Assembly (NCBI GenBank): GCA_032173965.1
Contig: JAVUNC010000006.1
Location: forward strand, 38,907,870-38,971,869
Reading direction: 5' to 3'
Origin: Sitta carolinensis
Lineage: Eukaryota > Chordata > Aves > Passeriformes > Sittidae
Length of the DNA: 64,000 nucleotides
Notes under the pieces: generated by a model
Seen by the model: the letters and a program-made list of their open reading frames with translations, nothing else
Database searches by the model: none
Told to the model about the DNA's origin: nothing
Shown here: positions 24,899 through 36,600 of the stretch, piece after piece
How the letters are laid out: the number at the start of each line of letters is the position of its first letter
Position numbering within the stretch: the stretch's first letter is position 1
Made by a program: the position numbers and the translations under genes

Positions 24899-27800
24899 GT
24901 ATCCCCTTCACAATTTACAGAAACCATCTACTCCTGTCTCCCTGGATGGATGAAATTTGTTGTGCTTGGCCCCCCAGTAATCTGCGCCCCAATAAAGCAG
25001 CATCAGACAGTACTATGGGCCACATTCAGCAAGTTCTGTATAACCACATCTCCTCAGATTAACAACCCTAAGCATTCCTGAAAATTAATTTTGATAGTTT
25101 CACATTCACTCAGTGGTCAATTATCCTGCAGAGAGAGTAGATGGAGTTTGAGAATACATAAGAGTGGTTGAAGTTATGTGGATTTAGATTACCTTAATGG
25201 TGCACACACAGCCTGTCAGAAAACAGAATTTTTAAGCTTTAGAAAATTACTTTTTGGTAAAAATTATATTGACATCTTTATATTACCTATTGTTACCAGA
25301 GAAAATCACTGGAAATCAGACCCTTAAAATTCAGTCTTAACAATGGACTTCTGAAGTGTGTCCTCCTGGCAGTGAGGCTTGGAGTCACTGGCCGCCAATC
25401 ACACAGCACCAGGATAGGAAGCCACTGAATACCGGCTGCTCTAGAGGCACTATCATGTCACCTCTATACTGCAGAAACTACATTAGTCAAAATATAAGTA
25501 TTTTGAAGGAATTAATTCACATTTTCTATGAAAATTTGTTTTTGTAGCTTTTTCAACAAAAAAAAATCTTGCATCAACTGTGAATCTTTTTACTGCTTTT
25601 CCCCATATTAAACTTAAAGAGCTATTAGGTGTGAGCTTCTGACATGTTGAAAGAGGCTGATGGATGATTCAGCACCATCTCTGGGTTCTGTCCCACTCTT
25701 TGGATCATTTGTGGGCTTGCACTTGAACAGGGGGAAAAGTAAACTTGGAGAAAACAATGAGCAGTGTCCTTGAGAAGGTTCTAAGAGCACTACTTCTCAA
25801 GACACTATGAATAAATGGAACAAAGAACAGAGGCAAAAAAAATTATAACAGGTAATCTTAATAGCTCTGCTCGGCACATGTTTGTAACTCCATGGTACTT
25901 GTACTCCCCTGCTCTTCACAGTCATGCTGCTTCCACTCCCCTCTGCATGGACAGTCCTTGCACCTCTCTCAATCTTGCAATGCCTCACACTGGACATTGT
26001 AACCTTTCCTTCCAAGTTACAGGAAAGGGTATGGATCTTCCATGCTTCATAAGTCAGGCTACCAGTCTCTTTCAGGAGCATAACCACATACAGTTCTGAA
26101 GGCAGTCAGTAACTTCTGCACCTCTTAGAAATACCATATACTGCTATTTTGGCCATCATACAGAACCTCAATCTAAAGCCCAATCCAGTGTGGTAGGTAG
26201 TCCTAAATCCATGGTTTTCCACTGAATACAAAATGAGTTTCCAGCTTACTTACAAGTAATGTTATTTTCATGTTTGTAGAGACATGCAACAGGAATTAAG
26301 GAACTTGAGCTTCACTGAAGAGGAGTCTGCCTTCAGAACTTTCAGGTTCTGTGGACAAGAACTAAGTGTCCTAATTTTTGTATTAGGATGAACAAACATG
26401 GGAAAATCAGCAGGAAAATAAAATCCCCCAGCAGAAGTTAGATAATACTGTTTCCTTCATAGTAATCTATGTAAACTGAAGAAATATTAGCTATAGTTTA
26501 ATGAACTCAACCCTTGGAGATTTGTCCAAAACCAAGATAACCATTGGAAATGCTTGTTTTAACACAGAGTGCCTCCCTTACGCTTCTATTTTCTATTTTA
26601 TAACTTATTCTCGCTCTTTCTGCTATGTTCCCTTAGCAGAAACATTGCCCACTATTGCAGAAATTCTATGCAAGGTCCTGTTCAACACTGGGGGACATGA
26701 GGAGAGAAAAATCCAAGCTCTCTTGAAACAATGGCAACTTAAAAAGTTAGAAAAGCTTTATTAAAACATCGAATTGGTGCAGAGCACTGGACATTCCATT
26801 TCTGCTTCTACAAAAAACTGTGGACTTCTACTTAACAAATTTAAGCACAAACACATCTTATCCAGTCTCAAGCTTCTTTAACACATAATCACAAATTCTG
26901 ATTAATCATCTCACTTAGAGACTGGAAGTGTTAATTTTTGAAGCCTGGAAAGGGAAAGTAGTTTCCCTATAATAATCCCAGAGGCCAGTGGCAACATCAG
27001 AACCATTTTCTATGTCTACCAAAGCCCTGACAGAGAGAGCTTTATTTTTCTTCATAGCTAGTGGTTGGGATTTGGATTTGCTAATTAATGCTGTGGCATT
27101 TGCTCTTGCAATGCTGCAGAAGGTGCAGGTTAAGGCTAGAGAGTTCAACATTCACACCAGTGCCTTCAGTAAGATGAGACAAAGACTGCAAAAAGTACCT
27201 TCTATGAATACGAAAGGTTTCCATCTGGAAACCAGAAATTCATACATAAATTTGAAACACTATGCAATAAAGTGATCCACCTTCAGTGGAGTTTAGCAAG
27301 TACAGCTCCATGTCAGGAGTAATGGCAGATATGAAGCGTAATTACTTTTTTCTTCCCTCCAAACTCAGTGTTTTACAGACTAGGACTGACATGTGAACAA
27401 AGAGACTAAAAGAAAAATGTAGGCTTTAGCACCACAGCTTGTTTGAAAATCCAGCCTACAACCAGCTGGAAAATGCAGACTATGCTAGCCTATGAAGCAG
27501 ACCTGAATTAACAGTGAGAAAAATAGCTAAAATACTCTGCACAGCTAGTTTGTGTGCCTTTTGCAAAAGCTTATATGCTTCTTGCAAGAAATAGACATGT
27601 CCTTGGAAACAAAACTGTGTGCACTATCTGCATCCAAAGGCCTTGAGGCATTTTACAAAAGAAAGGACAGCAATAACTACCATTTTAAAAAGGAAAAAAA
27701 CTAAAGCATAAAAATTAATCTCAGATCATTAGTACCAGTATTTAGATCATGCAGCCCTTGCTCATGCAGTTGCTCTCAAATCTCTCTTTTTTTCAAGTAT

Positions 27801-27911
27801 GAAGAAAAACTATTTCTTCAAGGCTTCAGTGGATCAGACCAAGCGATAAATGCTATTTAACCTGAAGAGTGAAAGATGTAAGATCTAGAGAAGCTGAACA
27901 GGTTAATCCAG
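24899..27911. other. Noncoding sequence, no gene seen
   Basis: AT-rich DNA with chance frames below 100 codons. The minus-strand frame 26915-27151 has a fairly protein-like composition (KNKALSVRALVDIENG) but no known match by eye and no splice context. It ends 5' of CR1 copy A. Confidence 0.6.
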
Positions 27912-28319
27912 AGAATTGCCAGCAAGTCACAAGAAGTGATCCTTCATGTCTACTCAGCCCTGGTGAGGCCACAGCTGGAGTGCTGTGTCCAGCTCTGGGC
28001 TCGTCAGTCCAAGAGAGACATGGAACTCCTGGAGCAGGTCCAGTGGAGGGCAACAAAGATGACTGAGGGACTGGAGCATTTCTCTCATGAGGAAAGGCTG
28101 GGGGAATTGGACCTCTTTGACCTCAAGAAGAAACAACCGAGAGGGGACCTCATCAATTTACAGAAGTATCTGAAAGGAGGGTGCCAAGAGGAAGGATCCA
28201 GGCTTTTCTTGGTGATGCCAAGGAATAGAATAAGAGGCAACAGGCAGAAACTGATACACTGCAAATTCCACGCAAACATGAGAAAGAATTTCTTTACTGT
28301 GCAGGTGACTAAGCACTAG
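27912..28319 (+). pseudogene. CR1 ORF2 C-terminal remnant (copy A)
   Basis: The reading frame from about 27912 to a TAG at 28317-28319 encodes the C-terminal end of a CR1 reverse transcriptase polyprotein, beyond the catalytic palm. Recognisable segments in order are [17 protein letters not shown], a [17 protein letters not shown] stretch, GLEHFSHEERLGELDLF, and GDLINLQKYLKGG. They match the CR1 family's usual pattern (YSALVRPHLE, QRRATK, ERLRELGLF, LKGG). The frame stays open for about 135 codons and then ends where the family normally has a tryptophan after KH/EH, so TGG appears to have become TAG. There is no endonuclease and no FADD palm motif. It cannot make a working protein, and the GTG at 27936 is only an internal valine codon. 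No host function is implied. Confidence 0.88.
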
Positions 28320-28486
28320 GACAGGGTGCCCAGAGAGGGTGTGGAATCTCCGTCACTAGAGATAGTCAAAAACTCTCTGGACACAATCCCATGCATTGTG
28401 CTCTAGGAGGACCGTGCTTGAGCAGAGCAGTAGGACCAGATGAGCCCACTGGTGTCCTTTCCAACCTTAACCATTATGTGATTTTT
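27912..28486 (+). mobile_element. CR1 LINE fragment, 5'-truncated 3' end (copy A)
   Basis: This is the 3' end of a chicken-repeat-1 (CR1) non-LTR retrotransposon in sense orientation. It starts inside the last part of ORF2 and runs through the 3' UTR to a degraded tail near 28471-28486, where the usual CR1 ending (TTCCAACC... followed by an ATTCTRTG-like octamer) survives as TTTCCAACCTTAACC then CATTATGTGATT. Conserved landmarks are CAGCCCTGGTGAGGCCACAG near 27955 and the GGTGCCCAGAGAG-type motif near 28325. 5' truncation is normal for CR1, because reverse transcription from the 3' end usually stops early. The subfamily resembles those whose 3' UTR encodes a 'gacacaatcc...gtgctctagg' stretch, but I cannot name it without a library search. 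It is the only clearly ORF2-bearing copy on the plus strand, and it is inactive. Confidence 0.93.
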
Positions 28487-30032
28487 TGAAACAACCACCT
28501 GAGTCACCAATGCAGGATTTGCGCTTAATTTAAATAGCTGTTAAATATATCTTATAAAATTATAAAACAGTCTCTGGGAAACCTATACTATTGACACCTG
28601 CTTAAAAATATGCATTTAATACGACATTGAAGATGCTCTCCACATGATCTGATCAGGATGGTAAAAAGACAATGTAAGTAGCACAAACACGCATCTCCTG
28701 TGTTTAGAGAGTATCGCCACAGGACACACAGCTCTTTCATGTTTTCTCCCTCTCCACCTTGCCTAATTTGGACCTAAATAGAAAGTCTAAGAGTTGCCAA
28801 ACTCTCAGCTCTAACACACTGAGCTGCTATTACCACACATCAGTTTCTGTTCACCCTCTGTAGCTCAGCTTTAGCATGCTGCAAAATCAAAAGCTCACCA
28901 GTTTCCTCTACAAGCCGAAACAGCAACTCAGGAAAGCAAAGGAATTATCAGCTCTCCAGGACTATGGTTGCCACATCCTTCTCTATGAGAAGCCACTATC
29001 GGTCATTTCTCAGTTTGCCAAGTTATAATAACCAACTTGGTGGGTTCTATAATTTTCTGTGAGGAAGCTCGAGGATTTTCATGCTTTGAAATGAGAACTT
29101 GAATTTAGCAGATACATGGCACAGGTACTCAGGATGCATCTTGTAGGCCAAGTTCTTGTATTAGAAAAAACTTCTTGGCAAGCATTACAACTATAATGCT
29201 ATTAATGTTCCATAGCTGCGCTCTAGGATGGAACTCTCACAGACTTGCCCGGGCAAAATAAGTTATCTAATAGCTTTTTAAACACAGAGAAAAATCAAGA
29301 TAGTGTTTGATATAGACTGTTGCCAAAAGCTACTCCTTTTAGGTTTGACCATAAATTTCCACCTCCCTCCTCTGCAGAAGATCTAGCAGTTACAAGGTTG
29401 CCAAAAACTAATTAAACTTTGGATCCTGTTAAATGCAACGTCAAATCTCACCGTAAAATTTGAAGTCAAAAACTCAGATTGCTCATTCAGTTTAGCAAAT
29501 CTCTTCCCTAAACCATGCAAGATTTCAACGCTCTATATGAGATTGATTACAATGTAATTTGCTTTTCTGTGGTGTACAGCTTATGTCTGTCTCTCACTAC
29601 TTTAGGTAAGCATGTCTGCTCATCTCTCACTTCTCTTTGCCGACAATGCTAAACAGGAACATTTCTGAAATTTCAAACAAATTTAATGGAACGACAATCT
29701 TGCTTCCCACCTAGTTGTCTGCAGCATTTACAATAGATAATCTATGGAAGCAACTGACAATGCCAGCCAAATAATAAAAAAGAAAAAAACCTAGTATACC
29801 TGGGAGAGCGTCTTGGTTTTGCATGCTTTTTTCTTGGCAATTAACTGCCCAAACTCACCATCACCTTCCTGCATCTTCACACCCTTGCTCCTAGGTGTCA
29901 AAACTTCAGTACCCCCATTTCTGTTTAACTCAATTACAGAGTACCCTCTGTACAAAGCTGGAAACATATATTGAAATTTACCTTGTCTTTTTCATGGCAG
30001 TGTAATAGTGCTTGAGTGAAGAGATCAGAGAG
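28487..30032. other. Noncoding spacer between CR1 copies A and B
   Basis: No repeat, frame or motif of note. A 7-bp inverted repeat CCAAGTT-N9-AACTTGG occurs near 29019-29041. Confidence 0.7.
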
Positions 30033-30370
30033 CCACAGAATCATAAAATAGTTCAGGTTGGAATGGATCTTAAAAATCATCTAGTTCCAATCCCTTGACA
30101 TGGACAGGGACACCTTATACTAGGTGTCCAGGTTGCTCAGAGCCCCGTAATTCCTGGCCTTGAACACTTCCAAGGATGGGGCAACCACAACTTCTCTGGG
30201 CAACCTATTCCATTGTCTCACCACCCTCATCCTTTCTTCCTAATATCCAACCTCAGTCTATTCTCTTCAGTTTGAAGCTATTCCCCCTTTCTGTCACTAC
30301 CTGTCATTGCAAAAAGTCCTTCCCCATTGTGTAGGCTCCCTTCAAGTACTTGACAGCCACAGTAAGGTCA

Positions 30371-31110
30371 TCACAGAAGCCTTCTCTTCTCCAGGGCAAA
30401 CAATCCCCACTGATTTAGCCTTTCCCTACAGGAGAGGTGCTTCATTCCTCTGATCATCTTGGTGGCCCTTCTCTGGACTCTCTCCAACAGCTCTACGTTC
30501 CTCCTGTACTGGGGATCCCAGAGCTGGATGTAGTTCTCCAGGCAGAGTTTCACCAGAAAGGAGTAGCAGAATCATGTCCCTCACTCTGCTGCCCATGCTG
30601 CTTTGGATGCAGCCCAGGACATGTTTGTCTCTCTGAGCTGTGAGTGCCCATGGCTGGCTCATGTCCAGCCTCTCATCCACCAGCACCCCCAAGTCCTTCT
30701 CAACAGGGCTGCTCTTGATCTGCTCATCCCCAGCCTGTGTTGACACCAGGAGTTGCCCTAACCCAGGTACAGCACCTGGCACTGGTCTTGTTAAAACTCA
30801 TGAGATTCCCATGGGATGTGTATTGGGCCCGTTTCTCAAGCTTGTTCAGATCCCTCTGGATGACATCCTATCCTTCAGAGTGTGGGAATCAGACCAGTCA
30901 GCTTGGTATCATCTGCAAACCTGATGGGGGTGCATCCCTTTGCCTATGTCATTAACAAATATATTAAGCAACACTGGTCCCAATACAGATCCCTGAGAGA
31001 TACCACTCATCACTGATGTCCATCAGGACTCTGAATGACTGACCTTCTGGATGCAATCATTCAAACAAGTTGTTATCCACCAAACAGTCCACCCATCTAT
31101 TCTGGTTAAA
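30371..31110 (-). pseudogene. CR1 reverse transcriptase remnant with palm motif (copy B)
   Basis: The minus strand encodes the second half of a CR1 reverse transcriptase. Conserved blocks in order are QGSVLGPVLLNIFVND (30948-30995), FADDTKL (30899-30919, the catalytic aspartate pair is intact), [31 protein letters not shown], then after a frame change near 30555 [27 protein letters not shown] and LFALEKRRL, ending in an in-frame stop near 30371. The block order matches the family. The frame change means the region up to MILLLL and the region from LENYIQLW lie in different frames, so a small indel separates them. Although the FADD box is preserved, missing upstream RT segments, frameshift and stops make this a pseudogene. 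Confidence 0.9.
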
Positions 31111-31118
31111 TTATGCTA

Positions 31119-31517
31119 GAAGCCCCTCTTGTTATTCTTTGAGTCCTTCGACAGGCTCAGTTCTAGCTTCATCTTGGCCTTACTTACTCCCTCTCTACAC
31201 AACTGAACTTCATCTCTTCCCAGGTTACCTATCCTCGTGTCCACTGTTTGTGCATTCATTTCTTTCCCTTTAGTTTGACCAGCAATTCCCTGGGGGGTCT
31301 CTTGCCTTTCTTGCCTGATTTTGTGCTCCTGGAAATTGCTAGCTCCTGCAGTCTGTGGAAGAATTTCTTAAAGACCTACCAGTTCTGTTCCACTCCCTCC
31401 TCTAAAGGCAGTCTCCAAAGGGATGTCACTGACCAACTCCCTGAAGAGCTTTATTCTTACTTGACCCATACCCCTCAGGACCACAAACTCCACCAATGTA
31501 TGATCACTGCATCATTC
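31119..31517 (-). pseudogene. CR1 ORF2 linker remnant (copy B, 5' part)
   Basis: On the minus strand this stretch resembles the segment between the endonuclease and reverse transcriptase domains of CR1 ORF2. The best preserved part is VTWEEMKFSCVERE followed by VSKAKMKLELSLSKDSK and NNKRGF, which parallels the family pattern VTWEEYR...VRKAKA.LELNLARD and NKKGFY. Further upstream, matches to the IFKDHLL...KSGK..RRP region are weak and several stops and indels occur. It joins the RT half at about 31110, where the normal RT N-terminal part is absent. Identification rests on order and adjacency to copy B as much as on residue identity. Confidence 0.75.
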
Positions 31518-32989
31518 ATAGCTTTTTAAGCTGAACTAAAACACAGGAAAAGAAAAACTCTTCATTAAAACCACTTAGCTGCCAGTGGTAGCCATAGAAT
31601 TCTTTTCTCTAGTGTTATTATTAAATTATTATTACTAATGCAATTCTGATTATAAGGGTGCAACAGTAATTCATGTGGTTTAAAAAAAAAAAAAGGCAGG
31701 AAATATTTAAAATGCTGCTGCAACAGTAAATATTGCCTCTGGCATATTTGTCCTGGAAGAACAGAGCACGATTTGGAATACCTAATTGAAATGTGCTACA
31801 GGAGATAAGGCTGGCTGCAGAAACTGACATTTAAAAGCAGGAGATACCAAATAAGACATGAAATATCACTGTTGCTGCCTCAAAGCAGAAAGCCACTTTT
31901 ACAGAACTGAAGATTTCTCCTACCCACCCCTTGCCCCTCCCCAGCTGACAGACACAGCAAGCAATTAACCCCTTCCCTGATGTCACCAGTAGTACCACCC
32001 CCACAAAAATATAAAGGTTGCTATAATTCATGTAGTTATTCCTTCCTGCAAATCATGCAGCCCTGCACGAAGCAGCATGTCTTCCCTCTTCCCATTCCTT
32101 CTCTGCAAAATCTTGTTTCTTCCCTGACACATCAACATTTCAAATTCCAGCACGCAAGATGCTGGAAACCAGGCTCTCCTCCTGCCTCACCCTGCATAGT
32201 GGCATGTGCACCCTGTGCCTACTGGCCTCTGAGTAGAAGAGCTGGTAAACTCCTCCTTAACTGGAATGGGATCTAAGGATAGTGCCAGAATACAGAGCTG
32301 ACAAAAAAATCCTTGGCACACAAGGGATATTATGACACGTTTGACTGCTCAACCTTTTGCTGCCTCAGTTGGAAGGAGCACTGGTGCCTTTGAGTCATCT
32401 GATCTGGTGTTGTGGACAAGCAGCAAGGGACATAAATACACCAGTTTCCATAAAGGCACAGTTTGCATCAACACTTCAAGCAAGGACTTAATTAGAAAGT
32501 TACAGTTCATTAAAAGAGCTCCAATTAGCTTTTTCAACTACATATTTTTTTCTATGCCGGGATAGCAAGGCAAAGATTGGGATGCATATCAGAACCACAC
32601 ACCTTGTGCTGCTCAGTGAAACATCTCAGTGCTGTTGAAGGAACAGCCCTGGTTAAAAAGCCGGGTACAAAATAGATGTTAGAAAATATGCTATGAAGTT
32701 TCTGAGCCGTAACTGTTCATGCCAATAGACTGATCACTGATCTTGAGCAAAAAAGAAATCCTAGCCCAAGAGAAGATATTTTTAAATTTAAAAATTAGAT
32801 TTTTCATTTCAGGTTATCAATCAACATTTGCTTTCATATAGCAAATGTTACATACAGTTGGTATCTCGTTGCTTCCCTGAAACAGGATGGGCCAAAGAAG
32901 GAGGTTCCTCTTTGTTGAACAATACACCACGTGGAAAGGTCCATGGTGTAGCCAAAGAGACTCAGCAGCCCTGTTTTCCTGGAGCTATT
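31518..32989. other. Noncoding spacer between CR1 copies B and C
   Basis: It contains an A13 run at 31682-31694 and the palindrome and hairpin listed separately. Frames up to 98 codons are not recognisable. The 60 bases before 32990 may be diverged CR1 3' end but show no clear match. Confidence 0.65.
32779..32849. repeat. AT palindrome followed by a 9-bp hairpin
   Basis: TTTTTAAATTTAAAAA (32779-32794) is a perfect 16-bp palindrome. Thirty bases on, AACATTTGC (32823-32831) and GCAAATGTT (32841-32849) pair perfectly around a 9-nt loop. The pair lies about 140 bp before the 3' border of CR1 copy C. Confidence 0.85.
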
Positions 32990-33668
32990 CCACTAGACCG
33001 GATTGCTCAGAGCCTCATTCAATCCAGCCTTGAACACTGCCAGGGATGGGGCATCCACAGCTTCTCTGGGCAAGCTGTTCCAGTGTCTCACCACCCTTAC
33101 AGTAAAGAATTTCTTCTGATTCTAAAGCCACCATATTTCAGTGTACAGCCATTTCCCCTTGTCCTATCACTACACACCCTTGTAAACAGTGCCTCTTCAA
33201 CTCTCTGGTAGGTTCCCTTCAGGTCTCAATAAGCTTTTCCTAGAACCTTCTACTTTCCAGATGAACAATCCCAACTCTCTCAGAGTTTCCTCATAGAAGA
33301 GGTGCTCTATCATCTTGGTGGTTCTCCTCTGGACTCCCTCCAACAGGTTTACATGCTTCCTTTGCTGGGGACCCCAGAGCTGGATGCAATTCTCCAGGTG
33401 GGGTCTCACCAGAAGGAAGGAGAGGGGCAGAATCATGTCCCATGCCCTGCTGGTCAGGCTTCTTCTAATACAGCCCAGGATACAATTGGCTTTCTGGGGC
33501 ACAAGTGCACTTGGCTGGGTCATGCTGAGATTCTTGTCAACCAACAACCCAGAATTATTTTTTTTCCCTCAGGGCTGATCACAATCCATTTTTTACCCAG
33601 CCTGTATTTGTGCCTGAGCTACCAACCCACATGCAGAACCTTGCACTTGGTCTTGTTTAACTCCATTT
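32990..33668 (-). mobile_element. CR1 LINE fragment lacking both ends (copy C)
   Basis: This is a second antisense CR1 copy, about 1.5 kb downstream of copy B on the plus strand and in the same orientation. Plus-strand landmarks are CCACTAGACC (32990), GGGATGGGGCATCCACAGC near 33043, TTCTCTGGGCAAGCTGTTCC near 33061 and GTGTCTCACCACCCTTA near 33083, all standard in the CR1 3' UTR read in reverse. It overlaps copy B in the part of CR1 it represents, so it is an independent insertion, not a continuation. The extreme 3' end (the 'gttggaac..gatgatct' segment and octamer tail) is not recognisable below 32990, so that end has been lost or has diverged. The 5' end fades near 33668. Confidence 0.92.
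33197..33668 (-). pseudogene. CR1 ORF2 C-terminal remnant (copy C)
   Basis: The minus strand encodes the part of the CR1 polyprotein after the FADD box. NKTKCKVLHVGW lies at about 33625-33660 and HKYRLGKKW follows. Next come MLVDKNLSMTQPSALVPQK (start of a 117-codon open frame at 33547), ANCILGCIRRSLTSRAWDMI, LVRPHLENCIQLWGPQQRK, VQRRTTKMIEHL and ERLRELGLF-like ETLRELGLF. The frame ends at 33197. An earlier stop and a frame change near 33548-33620 separate the KCKVLHVG part from the longer frame. No catalytic palm residues are present. It is a dead fragment. Confidence 0.88.
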
Positions 33669-36600
33669 CTAAGCTAATTGTATAGGGAATTAGGAGAAGG
33701 TTGTGAGGGGCAAACATGCACTGTGCAGCGCAAACTTGTCCACCTTATTTCTCAGTAGCTTCCAGCAGTTCTTCCCTTTTTTTGGAAGTGCTAATGGATG
33801 TTGACAGAAAAGTCAGGCAAAAGGAGGGAAAAAAAGACAGAATTAATCACAGTTACGTACTTTTTTTTCCTCTTACTAACTGAAATCCCTCTCCAGTGAC
33901 TCAGTTTTAGACTGCTGTGGCTTTAGAAATAGCCTGGACAATTAAAATGATCCCTCCAGAGTACTTCCTACAGCTTCTGCTCGCCTCTGAACTTGCACCT
34001 CATTGAGCAAGTGACCACCCCTCTATATGAAGACAGCCTAAACCAACAGGGGATTAGATTAGCTTTCATTACCTATGAATTGTCCTTGTTCCCACATCTC
34101 TCTACTCTACTTCCCTAATCATTTTTAAAGAGACTTCTTTCAGTGTGTCTGACTAATAGACTAATATCAGCTTTTTCATTCCCTGTAAGGATGTTGGAGA
34201 TTCTCCCAGCTGTGCAGAGCCATTTTAGGTCTACACAAAGCACACCCAGGAAATTAACTTTTAGTGTATTCAGTGCTGTGGGAGACCACTAATAGAAACA
34301 GTGCAACAGAGGAAGGAGGGAAACTAGGGAACTACCAGGCATGACACGAGCATGGAAGTCCCATAGCATCGGACAGAAAGAACCAGGGGAAGCCCCAAGG
34401 TAACACTAAGAAAGAATTGACTGAACTAGCATGTTTTTGTTGGGTTTTTTTAGTTTGGTTGGTTGTCTGATGTAGTTGTTTTTAATTCTTTTAATTATAT
34501 GGTATAAGAATCAAAGCAAGCACATTTCTGTGTGAACTAGCCTCCCCATTAAAATATATGGAATGCCCATCTCTCACAGCCAGAAGCTCAAACATAACTA
34601 GTATTCATAAGTTAGCACCACTATGAGGTTGAACTACACTGTTATTTAAGGAAACAAGTGGTAGGACTGGCTTTCTAGCCTCTTTCACTGAAAGGCTAAG
34701 CATCAAGACAGAATCAACAGATCTGACATGGACATGGCATTAAAGTCTCTTCTGGCATGATATGACCTTTCAGAAAAACACACTGGAAACACTGATAGTC
34801 ACTGAGCACAAATGCAATTACAGGGTGCTGCCAGTCAGAACAAATACACTGTAGTGTGGCCACTGTGGCAGGTGAAGCAGAACAGACCCAACCCAGGATG
34901 CCAGGCCTTAACCAGGAACTTCAGAATTTCTGTTGCTATACAGACTCTTCTTCCACTCCAGGTGGCTGGGCTTTTCATTATTGGATATCTTTTTTTGCCC
35001 TGGGTTAAGCCTGTGGGTTTTCTTTTGCATACTGAGCTGTGCCTGTTAGCATACTATCACATTAAGACTCAGGAATGCCTTAGCTCCATACTGGAGATGA
35101 GGAGTGTTTATGGACAAAAAAAAAGTGATGAAACAATGCCCAGCTCTCTATTTCTTCTACCCTCTACTATACAGAGTCATTGTTGTGGTGTCTGTGACAT
35201 CCAGTTTGGCCTGGTCCTAAAATAAACTCAGGTACAACCTACCTTTCCTCAGGAGGCAGGAGCAGCAGCAGGTGAAACACGAGGACACCAGCTGCCCAAG
35301 GTGCTTCCCTACACCTCCACCCACAAGGAGCTGCTAAGTAAACACCAGTTCATGCAGTCATGACTGCCAAGCTTAGCACGTTTTACTTTTTCATCCCTCA
35401 TCAGTCTCCTACCCATTATCCTCCTATCTACAGGAAAACCTGCAAGTGAACTTCTGGTTGTTCATTATGTATCATCCCCCCACACTTCTTTGCAAAGCCT
35501 GTGACCAAACAGGGTCCTCCTCCTCCTGCCCTCTGCCTCTCTGCATCTTTCCCCCCTCACAATCACCTTTGTGGCCAGCATTCTAATCTCAGAAGTGTCT
35601 GTCAGTGAGCCAAAGCTTGCTGAAATTAGTGAACAGCTGAGATAAATTAAAAATTTCAGAGATTGTTTAAAAGGAGAGAATCTTGCAATGTGCTCAATGG
35701 AGCATGCTACTGTCCCAAAGGATGTCTGACAAGCAGTTTGTACAACCATGGCCTTCCTCTAAAGCCCAGGACTGGGTACTAGAAAATGTTATTTTTATTC
35801 CTGGTTTGTCTAAAGACACATATGGTGACAGAGAAGCCATTTAACCTCTCCCTGTTGTTCTTCCTGCCTAAGTAATACTGAAAAATATGAAAAAGTGATC
35901 AGTTATCAGTCTCTGACTCAGCTTTAGCTAGAAAACAGAGGTTCAGAGAGCAGTGGACACAGAAGGACAGTCCTTCCCCTTATTGCTGGAGAAAATACCG
36001 TGATTGATGTATTGTCAGACAGCCTCTCCCTAAGTCACCAAAGTCTTTACAGTGCCCCAAACAGCTGAAGTTAGAAGACAACTAATAACTCTACTGTGGG
36101 CCTTTATAGGCTTTCCAATCCCATTTTCTCCCAATAAATCTTTCTTAGGTCTGTTAGGGTCTAATGAGCACTGTCAAACTGAGCTGTATGAGGTGAACTA
36201 CGAGTGGTGCAGCTAGACAAACTGGACTAAATGGCTTCCAGTAATGAGCATACTGGCCATCAGGGGACAAGGTCTCCAGCCAAAGTCAGAAACTTCAGAG
36301 AAACCCTGCAGTGAATGTTCAAGCCTGCCCCTGGGTAACATCATATAACAAGAGCCAGAACTGCTAAAAAATGACAAGTTTCTTTGGAGCCTCTTCTGAA
36401 AGGCCAAAAAGCTTGTGCAGCAGTGTGAACATGCATGTCATCACTTCCCCTGGGAAGGCAGTGCTGCATTTTGTTGTTTTGTTTCAGGTTTTGCTGACTT
36501 CACTGCCTGGAATAATAAGCCAGATGGAAGGTCAGATTTTATAGGATGAGAGCAGTGTGTGAAAGTTAACAGTGGAGACAAAGTACTGTGGCCGCGAAGG

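Larger units (their letters stand above)
30033..31517 (-). mobile_element. CR1 LINE, internally deleted and 5'-truncated (copy B)
   Basis: This is the longest CR1 copy in the window, inserted in antisense. Read on the minus strand it begins in the linker between the endonuclease and reverse transcriptase domains (31517 to about 31120; the motif VTWEE and the later LELSLSKDSKNNKRGF are recognisable). It then jumps at about 31110 directly to the late palm region of the reverse transcriptase, and runs to the 3' end. The sequence normally lying between these points (start of the RT domain, several hundred bases in the family) is missing, so there has been an internal deletion. The 3' end at 30033 carries the typical CR1 tail, which on the plus strand reads CCACAGAATCATAAAATAG. 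It contains stops and at least one frameshift and is not mobile. Confidence 0.93.

Noticed and set aside
24661..25081. 134-codon plus frame rich in Gly/Phe/Leu and 88-codon minus frame rich in Pro/Asn
   Set aside because: Both come from the G/T-skewed low-complexity tract.
27954..28279. Minus-strand frames over CR1 copy A
   Set aside because: They are antisense shadows of the CR1 ORF2 remnant.
30437..30955. Plus-strand frames over CR1 copy B
   Set aside because: Antisense shadows of the reverse transcriptase remnant.
33302..33685. 127-codon plus-strand frame over CR1 copy C
   Set aside because: Antisense shadow of the CR1 remnant.
34812..35225. 137-codon plus frame
   Set aside because: No recognisable domain and no splice or conservation evidence. 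Length is within chance expectation for a 64 kb window read in six frames with alternative starts.
36215..36245. CTGGACTAAATGGCTTCCAG, resembling a CR1 3' UTR
   Set aside because: Too short and unsupported by flanks.
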